A stretch of 57,357 nt of DNA. Source: an uncultured Flavobacteriaceae bacterium (GTDB lineage Bacteria > Bacteroidota > Bacteroidia > Flavobacteriales > Flavobacteriaceae). The stretch lies in the NCBI GenBank assembly GCA_913020295.1, contig CAJWAA010000016.1, forward strand, positions 1 to 57,357, read 5' to 3'. Each line of letters opens with the position of its first letter. Position 1 is the first letter of the stretch. Shown here one piece after another: positions 48,024 through 57,357 of this stretch. The notes beneath the pieces were generated by a model that saw only the letters and a program-made list of their open reading frames with translations, was not told the origin of the DNA and made no database searches. Both the position numbers and the translations under genes were made by a program.

Positions 48024-49298
48024 TCAAATACTTAGTTTATAAGGTTTTCTGTATTTTTTTCCACGTCTTAAATTCGCTTCAAAATCGTCTTTAAACTCTT
48101 CCTTAACGGGATCCCAGTGCAGAGGTCTTCTAAACTCGTATGCTAAGTTGGCAATATGACAAATAGTCGCTGTTCGATGTCCTATTTCTACATCACATAT
48201 GGGCTTTTGGTCTGCTTTTGCTGCTATAATCCAGTCCCTTTCGTGACTTTCAGAAACATAGAGTTTAGTGTCAGAGAACTTTAAATCGGCAGCGACCAAT
48301 TCTTTTTGGGAGGGCTCAAAATATTTACGGCTGATATCCATAGAGCCCTCGGTTCCAAAAAAACGTACTCCAAAGCCACGTCCAAAATTACGATGTTCAA
48401 CCTCCACACCGTTTTCATAATGCATTTTTAGTCCTCGTGAGGCGGTAGGTTCAATGGGGGCTTCATATTTAATAGGTCCACTTTGGTCCATTCCTAGTGC
48501 CCATTGAACGATGTCAAACATATGAGCTCCCCAATCGGAAAGGATGCCACCACCATATTCACGGTACCACCTCCAGTTAGGGAATCGCGCTGATTCAACT
48601 ATTTCTCTATGATAGGATCTAAGAGGGGCGGGTCCCAACCAACGCTCCCAATTCAAATAGTTGGGTGTGGGTTGATAGGGCAAATTACAGGGGGCAGAGG
48701 GATTGCCGACTTCTACCCATACTTTTTCTATTTTACCCAGATACCCATTGCGAACCAGTTCACATGCTTTTCTAAAAGAGTCTTTTGATCGTTGCATACT
48801 CCCGGTTTGTAGGACACGATTGTATTTCCGAGCTGCTTGTTCCATCATCCTTCCCTCATTTATGGTATGGGACAAAGGCTTTTCACAATAAACGTGTTTA
48901 CCAGCCTTCATGGCTTCAATGGACGGAATGGCATGCCAATGGTCGGGGGTGCTGACTATTATACCATCGATGTCTTTATGATCCAATAAATACTGGTAAT
49001 CATCATAGACTTCAAATTTGCCTTTGATATCATATATTTTATGTTGTTCTGCGATGAGTTTGGAAAACCTTTCTAATCTTTGTTTATGGACGTCAGATGC
49101 AGCAATAACCTGAGCTGTGGTATTTTTAAAAATACGTTTTGTCAGTCCAGAACCTTGTGCACCCGTCCCAATCACAGCTAAGTTAAAACGATCACTTGGG
49201 GCAGTAAATCCTTTTCCCAGCACTTGGCGGGGAACTATTGTAATTCCAGCAATGGCAGTACTACCTTGCTTTATAAATTCTCTTCTGTCGTTTTTCAT
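48024..49298 (-). CDS. Gfo/Idh/MocA-family oxidoreductase with twin-arginine-like leader
   Basis: A 424-residue NAD(P)-dependent sugar-type oxidoreductase. The N-terminus DRREFIKQGSTAIAGITIVP resembles the twin-arginine leaders seen in secreted Bacteroidota Gfo/Idh proteins. The Rossmann motif NLAVIGTGAQGSG is at about residues 39-51, the cofactor/catalytic EKP in HVYCEKPLSH near 134, and a Trp-rich region (WRWYREYGGGILSDWGAHM, about 243-261) contains the GGGxLxDxGxH catalytic His motif. Related secreted members act on glycoside sugars. Same strand as the GH95 gene but separated by 480 bases, so shared transcription is uncertain. Confidence 0.9.
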   Translation of the reverse strand: MKNDRREFIKQGSTAIAGITIVPRQVLGKGFTAPSDRFNLAVIGTGAQGSGLTKRIFKNTTAQVIAASDVHKQRLERFSKLIAEQHKIYDIKGKFEVYDDYQYLLDHKDIDGIIVSTPDHWHAIPSIEAMKAGKHVYCEKPLSHTINEGRMMEQAARKYNRVLQTGSMQRSKDSFRKACELVRNGYLGKIEKVWVEVGNPSAPCNLPYQPTPNYLNWERWLGPAPLRSYHREIVESARFPNWRWYREYGGGILSDWGAHMFDIVQWALGMDQSGPIKYEAPIEPTASRGLKMHYENGVEVEHRNFGRGFGVRFFGTEGSMDISRKYFEPSQKELVAADLKFSDTKLYVSESHERDWIIAAKADQKPICDVEIGHRTATICHIANLAYEFRRPLHWDPVKEEFKDDFEANLRRGKKYRKPYKLSI

Positions 49299-49465
49299 AG
49301 GATTTATTAAAATTACAATATAGCAATTAATCTATACAGCTGTAGACCATAAAAATCAGAAAACCCACAAGTAATTTAAAATCAGCAAGGGTTTAGTATA
49401 GGGGTGTTTTATAGATTTTTGGGGTTGATATTTGTTTCAGCTTTTTTAAGATTAAATTCAAAAAC

Positions 49466-49651
49466 TCAGTTTATTTTATTTTCCCCTTTTATATTAACAC
49501 CTCTTAAAGTATCAATTATCACTCTCATTTTTTCAATATCTAAATTTTCAGGAACAGTAATGTCAACTTTTATTGATTCAGGAAACCTAATAGACACAAA
49601 AGAGAAAAGAGATGTAACTAAAAGAAATATTAATAAAATATTTTTAAACAT
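49466..49651 (-). CDS. Possible small secreted or membrane-anchored peptide
   Basis: A 61-codon frame with a hydrophobic N-terminus (MFKNILLIFLLVTSLFSFVS) then a short polar tail with SIKVDITVPENLDIEKMRVI. The signal-like start and amphipathic tail make it more gene-like than the overlapping plus-strand frame. No family recognised; it lies in a 675-base gap otherwise empty. Confidence 0.35.
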   Translation of the reverse strand: MFKNILLIFLLVTSLFSFVSIRFPESIKVDITVPENLDIEKMRVIIDTLRGVNIKGENKIN

Positions 49652-49948
49652 TTTAAGTATTTAAATTATTTATTTTAAGATAACTAAGGTGTCACATTAA
49701 CCCAGTCTTTTTTGGTGAAACAATGTTTTTAATATTAATATTGAAATTAAGCTTCTTAAATTCAAGATGTAAACCATTAATTGTAAAAATGAAAAATTAT
49801 TTCTTTAATAATTTGATAAATTTTTACTGCAATTATACTGCATAAACTTATTAACTATATTTTGTTAATTGTTTGAGATCAGCTCACATTTCTTAAGCTC
49901 TACTAATATCTAATTTTAGTTTATCATAATACAAAAATTTATTTACTG

Positions 49949-49961
49949 GTGATATTATCAC
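49949..49961. promoter_or_regulatory. Palindrome just upstream of the giant repeat-protein gene
   Basis: GTGATA-T-TATCAC, a perfect 13-base palindrome ending 12 bases before the start codon at 49974. Its position in the leader suits an operator or RNA hairpin affecting translation, but no partner regulator can be named. The rest of 49652-49973 is AT-rich with nothing else evident. Confidence 0.4.
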
Positions 49962-49973
49962 TATGTAAGTAGT

Positions 49974-52900
49974 ATGAACGAACGAAAGCTAAAAAAAATC
50001 TACCATCTAGGTGTGATAAGATCTTCCTTGGTAATTTTATCTCTTTTATTAGGGACAGGGGCTTTCTCCCAAATAAACAGGCAGTTTGAAGTAAAAGCTT
50101 TTACTAATTTAACTGATACTAATTCCAACGGTATTGTAGATGACGGTGATGTTGTCAATTTTACAGTAAGAGTTGAAAATACAGGTAACATTACTCTTAA
50201 TAGCCTTGTTTTAACCTCCACTTTTCTTGGTTTGGACTCCTCTGCAATAAATCTTAATAGCGGAATAAATTATGCAAACTCATCCGAGTCAAACGGATCA
50301 GGTATATTGATAGCTGGTGAGGTAGAGACTTATGTGGCCTCCTATACTTTTTCTAATGTCGGATCTACAGGGGGTATAAGTTTGAGTATTTTAGGTGAAG
50401 CAGTTAGTGCTGATAGTCAACAAGTTTCAGATACCAGTGACAATGCTAATAATTCAGATGGGAACACCACTAATGACCCAAATATAATCAATGGAGGGGA
50501 TGCCGTTGCATCTATAGAAATTGATAAAGTTTTTGATAGGTTCGATGATGTTGATGGTGATGGAATGTATTCTGTTGGAGATCGATTACTTTATATCATA
50601 ACAGTTAATAACGATGGGTATCAAGATTTAACTACGATTGCACCTGATGATGCACTAACAGATCAAGGCGGAAGGGCACTGGCATTAACAGCTCCCTTCA
50701 CACCTCCTGGCGCTGTTTTCACTTCTTCAACTTACGGAAACATATCCGATGCTGGAGCTGGAAACGGAACCACTACTGGCACACTTTTAGTCGGAGAAAC
50801 CGTATTTTACTCTGCTGTTTATACTCTTGATCAAACTGCTATAGAATCTGGAAGGGTAAACAACTGCCTTACTGCTCAAGCAAATGTTTTTTCTACAGGA
50901 GCACTGGTAACAGATTCTATTGACTCGTGTGTTGAAAATGATATTCCACATGTTACAGATTTAAATACTACAAAAGTCGCATCGGTTCTTGATAATAACA
51001 ACAACGGAGTAAATGATGTGGGAGATACAATTGTTTATGATATTTTTATTGAGAATCAAGGAAATGTAACTATAAGCAATCTTGATTTCACTGAAAATAT
51101 CACCAATGCAAATGGTGGCGGTCTGACTTTGTCTTCAGGACCGACTTTTGTATCATCAACTGATACATCAACTGCACAAGGCGTTCTAAACGTTTCTGAG
51201 ACTGAAAGGTATAGAGCTACTTTTGTAATTTCTGCATCTGCTGCAAATACTGGAGAAGTAAGAAATACCCTAATCGTTCAAGCAGACAGCCCTGGTCAAA
51301 CAAATAATGTAAATGACACCTCTGACGATCCATCGACTGCTGCTGCTGATGATGCCACAGTTGTACAAACTACAATTACAAAATCAATTGAGGTAACAAA
51401 ACAAGCTAATGTTTTGGATGACGGAGACAATGAGCTCGGTGCTGGTGATATAATACAGTATACAATAACTGTTGTCAATACTGGTCAAATTACACTTCAC
51501 ACAATTAGGTTCATTGATCAACTTTCAAATGGTCTAGGGACAACTTTGAGTTATGATGCCCCTGGGATTGTAAACAATGATGATCCGCTAGCGCCAGGAG
51601 CTTCTCGGGTTTACACAGCGAATTATACCATTCAAGCAAGTGATACCGATACAGGTCAAATTAATAATAGAGTATATGTTTATGCTAGATCAGATCCTAA
51701 TGCGTTTTCTGATGTTAATGATTGGAGTGATGATGGAATAGACACAGATGGAAATACTTCAGATGATGTAACAGAAACTCCACTTGATATAACTACTGGG
51801 ATAGATCTTTTTAAAACTGCAGTTTTAGCTGATGACGGAGATGGACTACCAAGTGCCGGTGATGTGATTACATACACCATTACTGTTAGAAATACAGGAA
51901 ACGTTGCACTTGAAAATATAGTTTTATCTGATGTTCAAAAAAGGGGGGCTTACAATACAGGGAGTGTTCTAGCACTTGATTCAGGACCAACACTTACCTC
52001 CTCTACCAACGGATCTAATGCGAGTTTAATCTTAGCTGGTGGAGAATTGACATACACTGCTACATATACTGTGGCGCTAGCTGATGTAAATAATGGCTTA
52101 ATAACTAATCAAGCATCAGTAACCGCTGATGATGTTACCTCAGAAAATAATCAAGTATCAAAAATCAGTGATAATAATAATGATTTCGATGGTAATTCAG
52201 TTAATGATCCAACTGAAGTTAAGTTAACATTCGATGGTAAAATTGATGCATCAAAAACGGTTGATATTACAAGGGCTGATCCCACTAAAATTCAAGTTGG
52301 CGATGTAGCAGTCTATACAATTGTTGTCACAAATACAGGAAATGTTAGACTCACAAATATTTCTCTCGCAGATCAATTATCAGGAATCGCTGGGGTTTCA
52401 TTAGATTATGATGCACCAGGCATTCAGTTTGTTAGTTCCACATCTGGTTCCTCTGCGGGAACGCTTGAGGTTGGGGAAGCCGCAACCTACACTGCAACCT
52501 TTACTGTTACCCAAGAAGCTGTAGACCAAACTGGTGTTGAGAATACAGTGGATGTCACTGGAAGAGACCCGGCAAATACTCTAGTTCAAGACGATAGTGA
52601 TGATGGAGATGATGATGATGGAAATCAGTTTAATGACCCTACAATATTTGAAATTGAACAAAATCCAAGTATAGAGGTTATAAAAGACTTTGCACATGTC
52701 GATAATGACGGTAATGGAGAAATTAGCTCTGGAGACAGAATTAATTATATAATAACTATTGAAAATACAGGAAATAACACTCTAGGTGTAGCTGGTGCTC
52801 CGAATAATGAATTAGTTATTGACGATACGATCTCAACATTCGCTGGAACATACACACCAACACTAGTTGGCCCTGGCTATAGTTCATCCTCACTTGGCTC

Positions 52901-55900
52901 ACCATATGGATTAATCAAACCGGGAGAGATAACTACTTTCACCGCATATGTAGTTATAAATCAGAGTATTATAAATGCTGGTGGATTAATTAACACCGCA
53001 TCAGCAACTGTATTAGACCCTTCAAATACTCCTGCCACAGATGTAAGTGATGATAACGATGATACAGATGGTAATTTAGTAGATGACCCTACCGAAAATC
53101 CAATTGCAGCCAATCCATCACTAAATATCGAGAAGACTTTTACTGTAAGCGATACAAATGGAAATGGGATTCGTGACATAGGCGATGTTGTTCATTATAC
53201 CATTTCTGTCTCAAACACTGGAAATATTGATATTTCTTCAGTTGTAGTAACTGACACATTGGCTGGATTAAATTCTGGCACTCTTGATCTAACTGGACCC
53301 TTGCAGTATTTGTCAGGATCTAGAGGTTCTAACTCTGATGTAATTTTAGTAGATGAACAAGCTAATTATAGAGCTTCATTCACTATAAATCAAGATGCTG
53401 TTGATTTTGGTGGTCTAAGAAATATTGTTACGGCTCAAGGTATTGATGACGCCCAGTCAGGAACCATAACAGCATCAACTGAGAATGTTGATACTATTAT
53501 TCCAGCTAATCCATCTCTTACAGTAACTAAGACTGTTAATGCTACCGACAATGACAATGACGGTAAAATTGGTGTTGGTGATACTTTGACTTATACCATA
53601 AGTATTTTAAACACTGGAAACCAAACCTTGAATGGTTTCTCATTTAACGATACACTATTAGATTTAGAGGGTAATGCATTAAGTTATACCACACCTATAA
53701 CGACTAGTGATCCGGAGAACCTTTTGCCAGGACAAATCAAGACTTACACAGCCACCTTTAATATAACTCAACAGGTGGTTGACAATGGTGGAGTAAGTAA
53801 CTCAGTTGTTGTACTTGCAAGTAACCTCACTGACTCAGCATTTGTTAATGATACGAGTGACGATGGCGATACAGGGGCAGGTGATACAGGAGATGACCCC
53901 ACTATTTTCAATATTACTGCGGAACCTTCTTTGGATGTAACAAAAACCGTAGTTAATAGCGATCTAGACGGTGATGGATTAATTAGTGAGGGTGATAAAT
54001 TAACATACACGATAACAGTTGAAAACAATGGAAATATCACATTAAGATCATTGTATGTAACTGATGTAATCACTGATATTGCGAGTAATACTAGGAACTT
54101 AGATAACAGTAATATACCAGTTTTTGTTAGTAATTCACAAGGTTCAATCCAGGGAACCTTACTCTCTGGAGAGGTGGCTACTTATACTGCTACCTATACA
54201 ATTGTTGCTGGTGATGTGGCTGTTGGAGGTGTTATGAATCAAGCTTTTGCACAAACTTTTAGTTATCCTGATGGTATTAATCCTGTTCTAACTGCCTCGG
54301 ATTATAGTGATGATGGAGATGACGATGATGGAAATACAGAAAATGACCGAACAATTTCATACACTGGGGTAGTTCCTGCTTTCGAAGTCATAAAAACTTA
54401 TAATATTGTAGATGATGGAAATAATGATGGTATAATCGGAGATAAAGTTGTTTTCGATATAACTGTAACAAACACCTCAAACGACAGAATTGATGATTTA
54501 GTTTTTGTAGATATTATTACCTCATCAAGAGGTAATGTGATGAGTTTGGATAGCAGCCCTGTATTTGTTAGTGCGACTGCAGGTTCTAATTCAAATACCC
54601 TTGCTGTTGGAGGTGTAATCACATATACCACAACATTTACTGTTAACGACCTTTCTATTAAAGATGGTGGACTCTTTAATACGATTACCTTTAGAGGTTC
54701 TTCACAGAGAAATCCATTTCCAGCCGAGCTTGATACAAAGGATATTAGTGATGATGGTGATACTGGATCTGGTGACACAGGCGATGATCCAACTTTTGTT
54801 CCTGTTGGTCTTGATTCAGATGGGGATGGTATTCCCGATAATTTGGATGTTGATGATGATAATGATGGTGTTTTAGACATAATTGAACAGTGTATAGATT
54901 TTGCGGCTGATGGAACGAGTTTTGAAACTTATTACAAACCAGGAGCACCAGTTAATTCCACTGAGAATAAAAACTCACAATACCCTGCATCAACTGTAGC
55001 ACCACCATTTACCTCAGTAAATGGAGATGGTGAAGTTTGGGATAATAGAACCGATGGAAATAATGTCAATTGGTCTCCAGCTCCTGGTCTTGGAGCAAAT
55101 CAGTACTTTATTGAGTTGCTTCAAAACGCATATATATCTGGAACTACAACCCCAACAAACCAAAGACAATTTTGGAATGAAACCTCTCCTGGAATTGGAG
55201 ATTTCGACAGAATAATGGTAGAGGAGGTAGTTTACCCTAATACTACTTATACCATTAGTTATTATCATAAAGACGGAGGGTTATTGGAGGCTTCACATGG
55301 CGATGGAGGATCAACCCTTTTGCAAGTCCAGTCTTTGCAAACGGATTATGCCGTTGATCAGCTTACTGAAGCTCCATCAGATTGGGCCCAAAATTCATTC
55401 CAGTTTACTACCGATGCTAATACTAATCGCATCGCGATTCTCTTTTCAGCTTATGCTCCTGGAGTAAACGTCTCTATTCAGCTTGACGGAATTTTAATTG
55501 AGCCACAAGAGCAATGTTTTGGGGATATAGATAATGATAGTGTTGGAAATGGTTTGGACCTAGACTCAGATAATGATGGTATTTATGATTCAATTGAGGC
55601 AGGTAATGGTGATTTGGATACCAATGGGGATGGAAGAATTGATTCTAATGATACTGGATTTGTTGACACCAACTCAAATGGTGCTCACGATTTAGTTGAA
55701 TCAAGAACACCCACAGATACTGATAGTGACACTACAATCGATATGTTTGATTTGGACTCAGATAATGATGGTTGTAATGATGTTAAGGAAGCTGGATACA
55801 CCGATGGAGATGATGATGGACTGCTAGGAGATTCGCCTGTTACTCAGACAAGTTTCGGAACGGTAACAGGAACCATTGATGGATATACTGATCCTGTAGA

Positions 55901-57357
55901 TTTAAATTCAAATGGAACAAAAGATTATCAGGAGGCTACTTATGATATAGGTTGTTACAATAGAGAGGTTGAGTTAGATATTTCCAAAACCTACCAGACC
56001 ATTGATTTAAATAATGATGGGATTCTTGGACTTAACGATCAGGTTGTATATACTGTGGTAATTACCAACACTGGGGAAATTAGTCTTCCGCTTAAAATGA
56101 CGGATTTATTGACGAATCAAGATTCTCAGACTATCGATACTCTAGATCTGGAATTTGTAGGACTAAGCACACCAACGATTTACAATATTCCTAAAAACTT
56201 TATCAAAAGATCCGCCGGATTTAATTTTAATACCTACGATGATAGTTATTGGCATACACTAGGAAGTGATCTAAGCTCAAGTATTGATTATAATGGTAAC
56301 CAAAGATTACAACCTGCTGAGGCACTAGTCTATTTTAGTACTGATTCTGGTGCAAGCCTTGCTCAAAGTGCTTTTTCTTCAGAAGGATTACATATCCTGC
56401 CTCAAGAGACAAATGATAATATTCAATCATTAAAAACCCAGACAACACCTGGGTTTAGTAGACTTCTTTCTAATAATTATTTTAACCACTTTGTTAGATT
56501 CAGAAATGACGATGATTATACCCAGGGTAGTAACGACGAAAAGCAGTGGCTCTATCAAGAGGTTGAGGGTCTTCAGCCCAATACACAATATACTGTTTCG
56601 GTATTTGCACGTCCAAATGAGGGAGCCAATTATTTAGGTGATTCGAGATACGATAATGGTTTTCAGTTTGTATTCCACGATGGAGATTCTAATTCAGAGA
56701 ATTGGGTTGATGATAACAACTCATATATTACTAACTGGAACAATGCTCAGAAATCAACAAGATTTTACTTTGAAAATCAACAGGTTTATCGATTCTCTCA
56801 CACCTTTACTACTGATGCTAGTGTTAGCACAACAAGAGTGGGAATAGCACCACCATATGGAGTCGCGGCGAATGGAGCCTATTTTTACGGTTTCCAACTT
56901 GAGGAGGGCGGATCAATGTCACCAGTTTACACCTACACCTATAATAATACTGTATCAGCAACAACGGTAACCTTTACCGTTGATCCTAGGATAGATTCTC
57001 TAGCGCCTGGAGTTGGTGCTACCTATCAAGTAACCCTTACCTTAACTGCCGATATAGTAAATAATCATCAAGTACTTGTAAATACTGTTACCGCCACTGG
57101 AGAGTTTGTTACTCCTGGAGGTAATTCTCTTCAGGCTACTTCTACAAGTGATGATCCACTAACGGCACAGCAGGATGACCCAACCATTATTTCTCTTGTG
57201 GTAACTCCATCGGTGGAGATTACAAAAACAGCTAGTGTAACGGATGTGGATACTAGTGGTACCACATCGATTGGTGATATAATCACCTATACAATAACGG
57301 TATCAAATACCGGTGATACTCCGCTTAACAATATTACCATAACCGATGTTCTCTCGG
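49974..57357 (+). CDS. Giant secreted DUF11-repeat surface protein (3' end outside window)
   Basis: The frame is open for 7,384 bases (about 2,461 codons) without a stop. The N-terminus has a basic region and signal peptide ending GTGAFSQ (about residue 33). Thirteen DUF11-type beta-sandwich repeats follow, each opening with a K-T/A core, an Asp/Asn-rich loop ending in GD, then YTITVxNTGN, and each separated by an Asp-rich linker such as SDDGDDDDGN. Calcium-binding thrombospondin-3-like motifs (DSDGDGIPDN, DLDSDNDGIYD) occur near residues 1613-1640 and 1851-1945. Two non-repeat modules are inserted (see separate entries). DUF11 proteins are usually long surface or secreted adhesins; type IX secretion is likely but the C-terminus is not visible. 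Confidence 0.92.
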   Translation, partial: MNERKLKKIYHLGVIRSSLVILSLLLGTGAFSQINRQFEVKAFTNLTDTNSNGIVDDGDVVNFTVRVENTGNITLNSLVLTSTFLGLDSSAINLNSGINYANSSESNGSGILIAGEVETYVASYTFSNVGSTGGISLSILGEAVSADSQQVSDTSDNANNSDGNTTNDPNIINGGDAVASIEIDKVFDRFDDVDGDGMYSVGDRLLYIITVNNDGYQDLTTIAPDDALTDQGGRALALTAPFTPPGAVFTSSTYGNISDAGAGNGTTTGTLLVGETVFYSAVYTLDQTAIESGRVNNCLTAQANVFSTGALVTDSIDSCVENDIPHVTDLNTTKVASVLDNNNNGVNDVGDTIVYDIFIENQGNVTISNLDFTENITNANGGGLTLSSGPTFVSSTDTSTAQGVLNVSETERYRATFVISASAANTGEVRNTLIVQADSPGQTNNVNDTSDDPSTAAADDATVVQTTITKSIEVTKQANVLDDGDNELGAGDIIQYTITVVNTGQITLHTIRFIDQLSNGLGTTLSYDAPGIVNNDDPLAPGASRVYTANYTIQASDTDTGQINNRVYVYARSDPNAFSDVNDWSDDGIDTDGNTSDDVTETPLDITTGIDLFKTAVLADDGDGLPSAGDVITYTITVRNTGNVALENIVLSDVQKRGAYNTGSVLALDSGPTLTSSTNGSNASLILAGGELTYTATYTVALADVNNGLITNQASVTADDVTSENNQVSKISDNNNDFDGNSVNDPTEVKLTFDGKIDASKTVDITRADPTKIQVGDVAVYTIVVTNTGNVRLTNISLADQLSGIAGVSLDYDAPGIQFVSSTSGSSAGTLEVGEAATYTATFTVTQEAVDQTGVENTVDVTGRDPANTLVQDDSDDGDDDDGNQFNDPTIFEIEQNPSIEVIKDFAHVDNDGNGEISSGDRINYIITIENTGNNTLGVAGAPNNELVIDDTISTFAGTYTPTLVGPGYSSSSLGSPYGLIKPGEITTFTAYVVINQSIINAGGLINTASATVLDPSNTPATDVSDDNDDTDGNLVDDPTENPIAANPSLNIEKTFTVSDTNGNGIRDIGDVVHYTISVSNTGNIDISSVVVTDTLAGLNSGTLDLTGPLQYLSGSRGSNSDVILVDEQANYRASFTINQDAVDFGGLRNIVTAQGIDDAQSGTITASTENVDTIIPANPSLTVTKTVNATDNDNDGKIGVGDTLTYTISILNTGNQTLNGFSFNDTLLDLEGNALSYTTPITTSDPENLLPGQIKTYTATFNITQQVVDNGGVSNSVVVLASNLTDSAFVNDTSDDGDTGAGDTGDDPTIFNITAEPSLDVTKTVVNSDLDGDGLISEGDKLTYTITVENNGNITLRSLYVTDVITDIASNTRNLDNSNIPVFVSNSQGSIQGTLLSGEVATYTATYTIVAGDVAVGGVMNQAFAQTFSYPDGINPVLTASDYSDDGDDDDGNTENDRTISYTGVVPAFEVIKTYNIVDDGNNDGIIGDKVVFDITVTNTSNDRIDDLVFVDIITSSRGNVMSLDSSPVFVSATAGSNSNTLAVGGVITYTTTFTVNDLSIKDGGLFNTITFRGSSQRNPFPAELDTKDISDDGDTGSGDTGDDPTFVPVGLDSDGDGIPDNLDVDDDNDGVLDIIEQCIDFAADGTSFETYYKPGAPVNSTENKNSQYPASTVAPPFTSVNGDGEVWDNRTDGNNVNWSPAPGLGANQYFIELLQNAYISGTTTPTNQRQFWNETSPGIGDFDRIMVEEVVYPNTTYTISYYHKDGGLLEASHGDGGSTLLQVQSLQTDYAVDQLTEAPSDWAQNSFQFTTDANTNRIAILFSAYAPGVNVSIQLDGILIEPQEQCFGDIDNDSVGNGLDLDSDNDGIYDSIEAGNGDLDTNGDGRIDSNDTGFVDTNSNGAHDLVESRTPTDTDSDTTIDMFDLDSDNDGCNDVKEAGYTDGDDDGLLGDSPVTQTSFGTVTGTIDGYTDPVDLNSNGTKDYQEATYDIGCYNREVELDISKTYQTIDLNNDGILGLNDQVVYTVVITNTGEISLPLKMTDLLTNQDSQTIDTLDLEFVGLSTPTIYNIPKNFIKRSAGFNFNTYDDSYWHTLGSDLSSSIDYNGNQRLQPAEALVYFSTDSGASLAQSAFSSEGLHILPQETNDNIQSLKTQTTPGFSRLLSNNYFNHFVRFRNDDDYTQGSNDEKQWLYQEVEGLQPNTQYTVSVFARPNEGANYLGDSRYDNGFQFVFHDGDSNSENWVDDNNSYITNWNNAQKSTRFYFENQQVYRFSHTFTTDASVSTTRVGIAPPYGVAANGAYFYGFQLEEGGSMSPVYTYTYNNTVSATTVTFTVDPRIDSLAPGVGATYQVTLTLTADIVNNHQVLVNTVTATGEFVTPGGNSLQATSTSDDPLTAQQDDPTIISLVVTPSVEITKTASVTDVDTSGTTSIGDIITYTITVSNTGDTPLNNITITDVLS
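54891..55512 (+). other. Inserted module A in the giant protein (jelly-roll/CBM-like)
   Basis: About 205 residues (near 1640-1847) interrupt the DUF11 series. A calcium-motif run precedes and follows. It contains NTTYTISYYHKDGG, SFQFTTDANTNRIAILFSAY and VSIQLDGILIEPQEQC, with a Cys at each end (EQCIDF and EQCFGD), suggesting a disulfide-closed beta-sandwich of carbohydrate-binding type. The assignment is by strand pattern only. Confidence 0.5.
56150..56950 (+). other. Inserted module B inside DUF11 repeat 12
   Basis: Repeat 12 starts at 55965 (SKTYQTIDLNNDGILGLND) and its second half resumes near 56990 (SLAPGVGATYQVTLTLTA), so about 265 residues are spliced into one domain. The insert has NTQYTVSVFARPNEG, FSHTFTTDASVSTTRVG and FYGFQLEEGGS; the last is typical of jelly-roll modules found in glycan-binding and phage-tail proteins. 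It resembles module A in motif order. Confidence 0.5.

Larger units (their letters stand above)
50088..57357 (+). repeat. Array of 13 DUF11-type domain repeats in the giant protein
   Basis: Repeat openings are near 50088, 50513, 50960, 51370, 51790, 52230, 52660, 53115, 53505, 53920, 54380, 55965 and 57205. The period is about 390-460 bases except where the two modules are inserted. The unit is conserved as protein (GD-x(3)-YTI-x-V-x-NTGN) while the DNA is diverged, so the copies are old rather than recent tandem duplications. Repeat 13 runs off the window. Confidence 0.85.

Noticed and set aside
49999-54950. Several minus-strand frames of 60-160 codons opposite the giant gene
   Set aside because: They are antisense images of the Asp/Ser/Thr-rich repeats and recur at the repeat period.
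50088-57357. Tandem DNA repeats or a CRISPR-like array
   Set aside because: The periodicity is at the protein level with diverged DNA; no short direct repeats with uniform spacers occur.

Overview
The window looks like a chromosomal piece from a marine Flavobacteriia/Flavobacteriaceae-type Bacteroidota. The evidence is the low GC content, the family mix (DUF3078, DUF4293, DUF1599, a SecDF fusion, BshB1 plus a YfiT-type DinB protein, short-form ProRS, a DUF11-repeat giant protein), TAnnTTTG-type -7 promoter motifs, tRNAs without an encoded CCA, and a tmRNA tag ending GENNYALAA. Most of it is housekeeping DNA with dense, short-spaced operons and several non-ATG starts at coupled genes.

Layout. 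1-3.0 kb: an AT-rich, translationally coupled ferric-iron-type ABC importer (binding protein cut by the window edge, double permease, ATPase). 3.0-6.9 kb: a DCC-family protein, a DUF3050/M28 peptidase pair, a DUF3078 outer membrane protein and a small secreted protein. 7.1-12.2 kb: tRNA-His and a seven-gene minus-strand operon (DUF1599, lone peptide-type permease, tpiA, prmA, clpS, gpx, bshB1). 12.2-17.3 kb: folP-cdaA, truA with an MsbA-like exporter, a YfcE-like phosphoesterase and DUF4293. 17.5-27.5 kb: rho, rpsT, tRNA-Glu, proS, a low-complexity lipoprotein with a FadL-type porin, then folE-cysS-yidD-lgt-yfiT. 27.8-37.5 kb, all minus strand: secDF, mdh, gyrB, asnB and a YtcJ-like amidohydrolase lipoprotein. 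37.6-43.2 kb: an overlapping pair of envelope genes (a 1010-residue TPR protein and a beta-barrel protein), divergent from ftsE.

43.2-45 kb is a gene-decay island: a kdsA pseudogene with at least four frame changes and no C-terminus, about 575 bp of stop-riddled sequence, then an intact ssrA (tmRNA) with its terminator. 45-49.3 kb holds two carbohydrate-related genes, a GH95 alpha-L-fucosidase-like lipoprotein and a Gfo/Idh/MocA oxidoreductase with a twin-arginine-like leader. From 49,974 to the window edge one uninterrupted frame encodes the first ~2,461 residues of a giant secreted protein. It has 13 DUF11-type repeats, Asp-rich linkers, thrombospondin-3-like calcium motifs and two inserted jelly-roll-like modules.

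The most notable items are the giant repeat protein and its inserted modules, the decayed kdsA beside ssrA, and the TPR/beta-barrel pair next to ftsE. No CRISPR array, IS element, prophage or obvious defence system is visible. The remaining regions are ordinary core genome.
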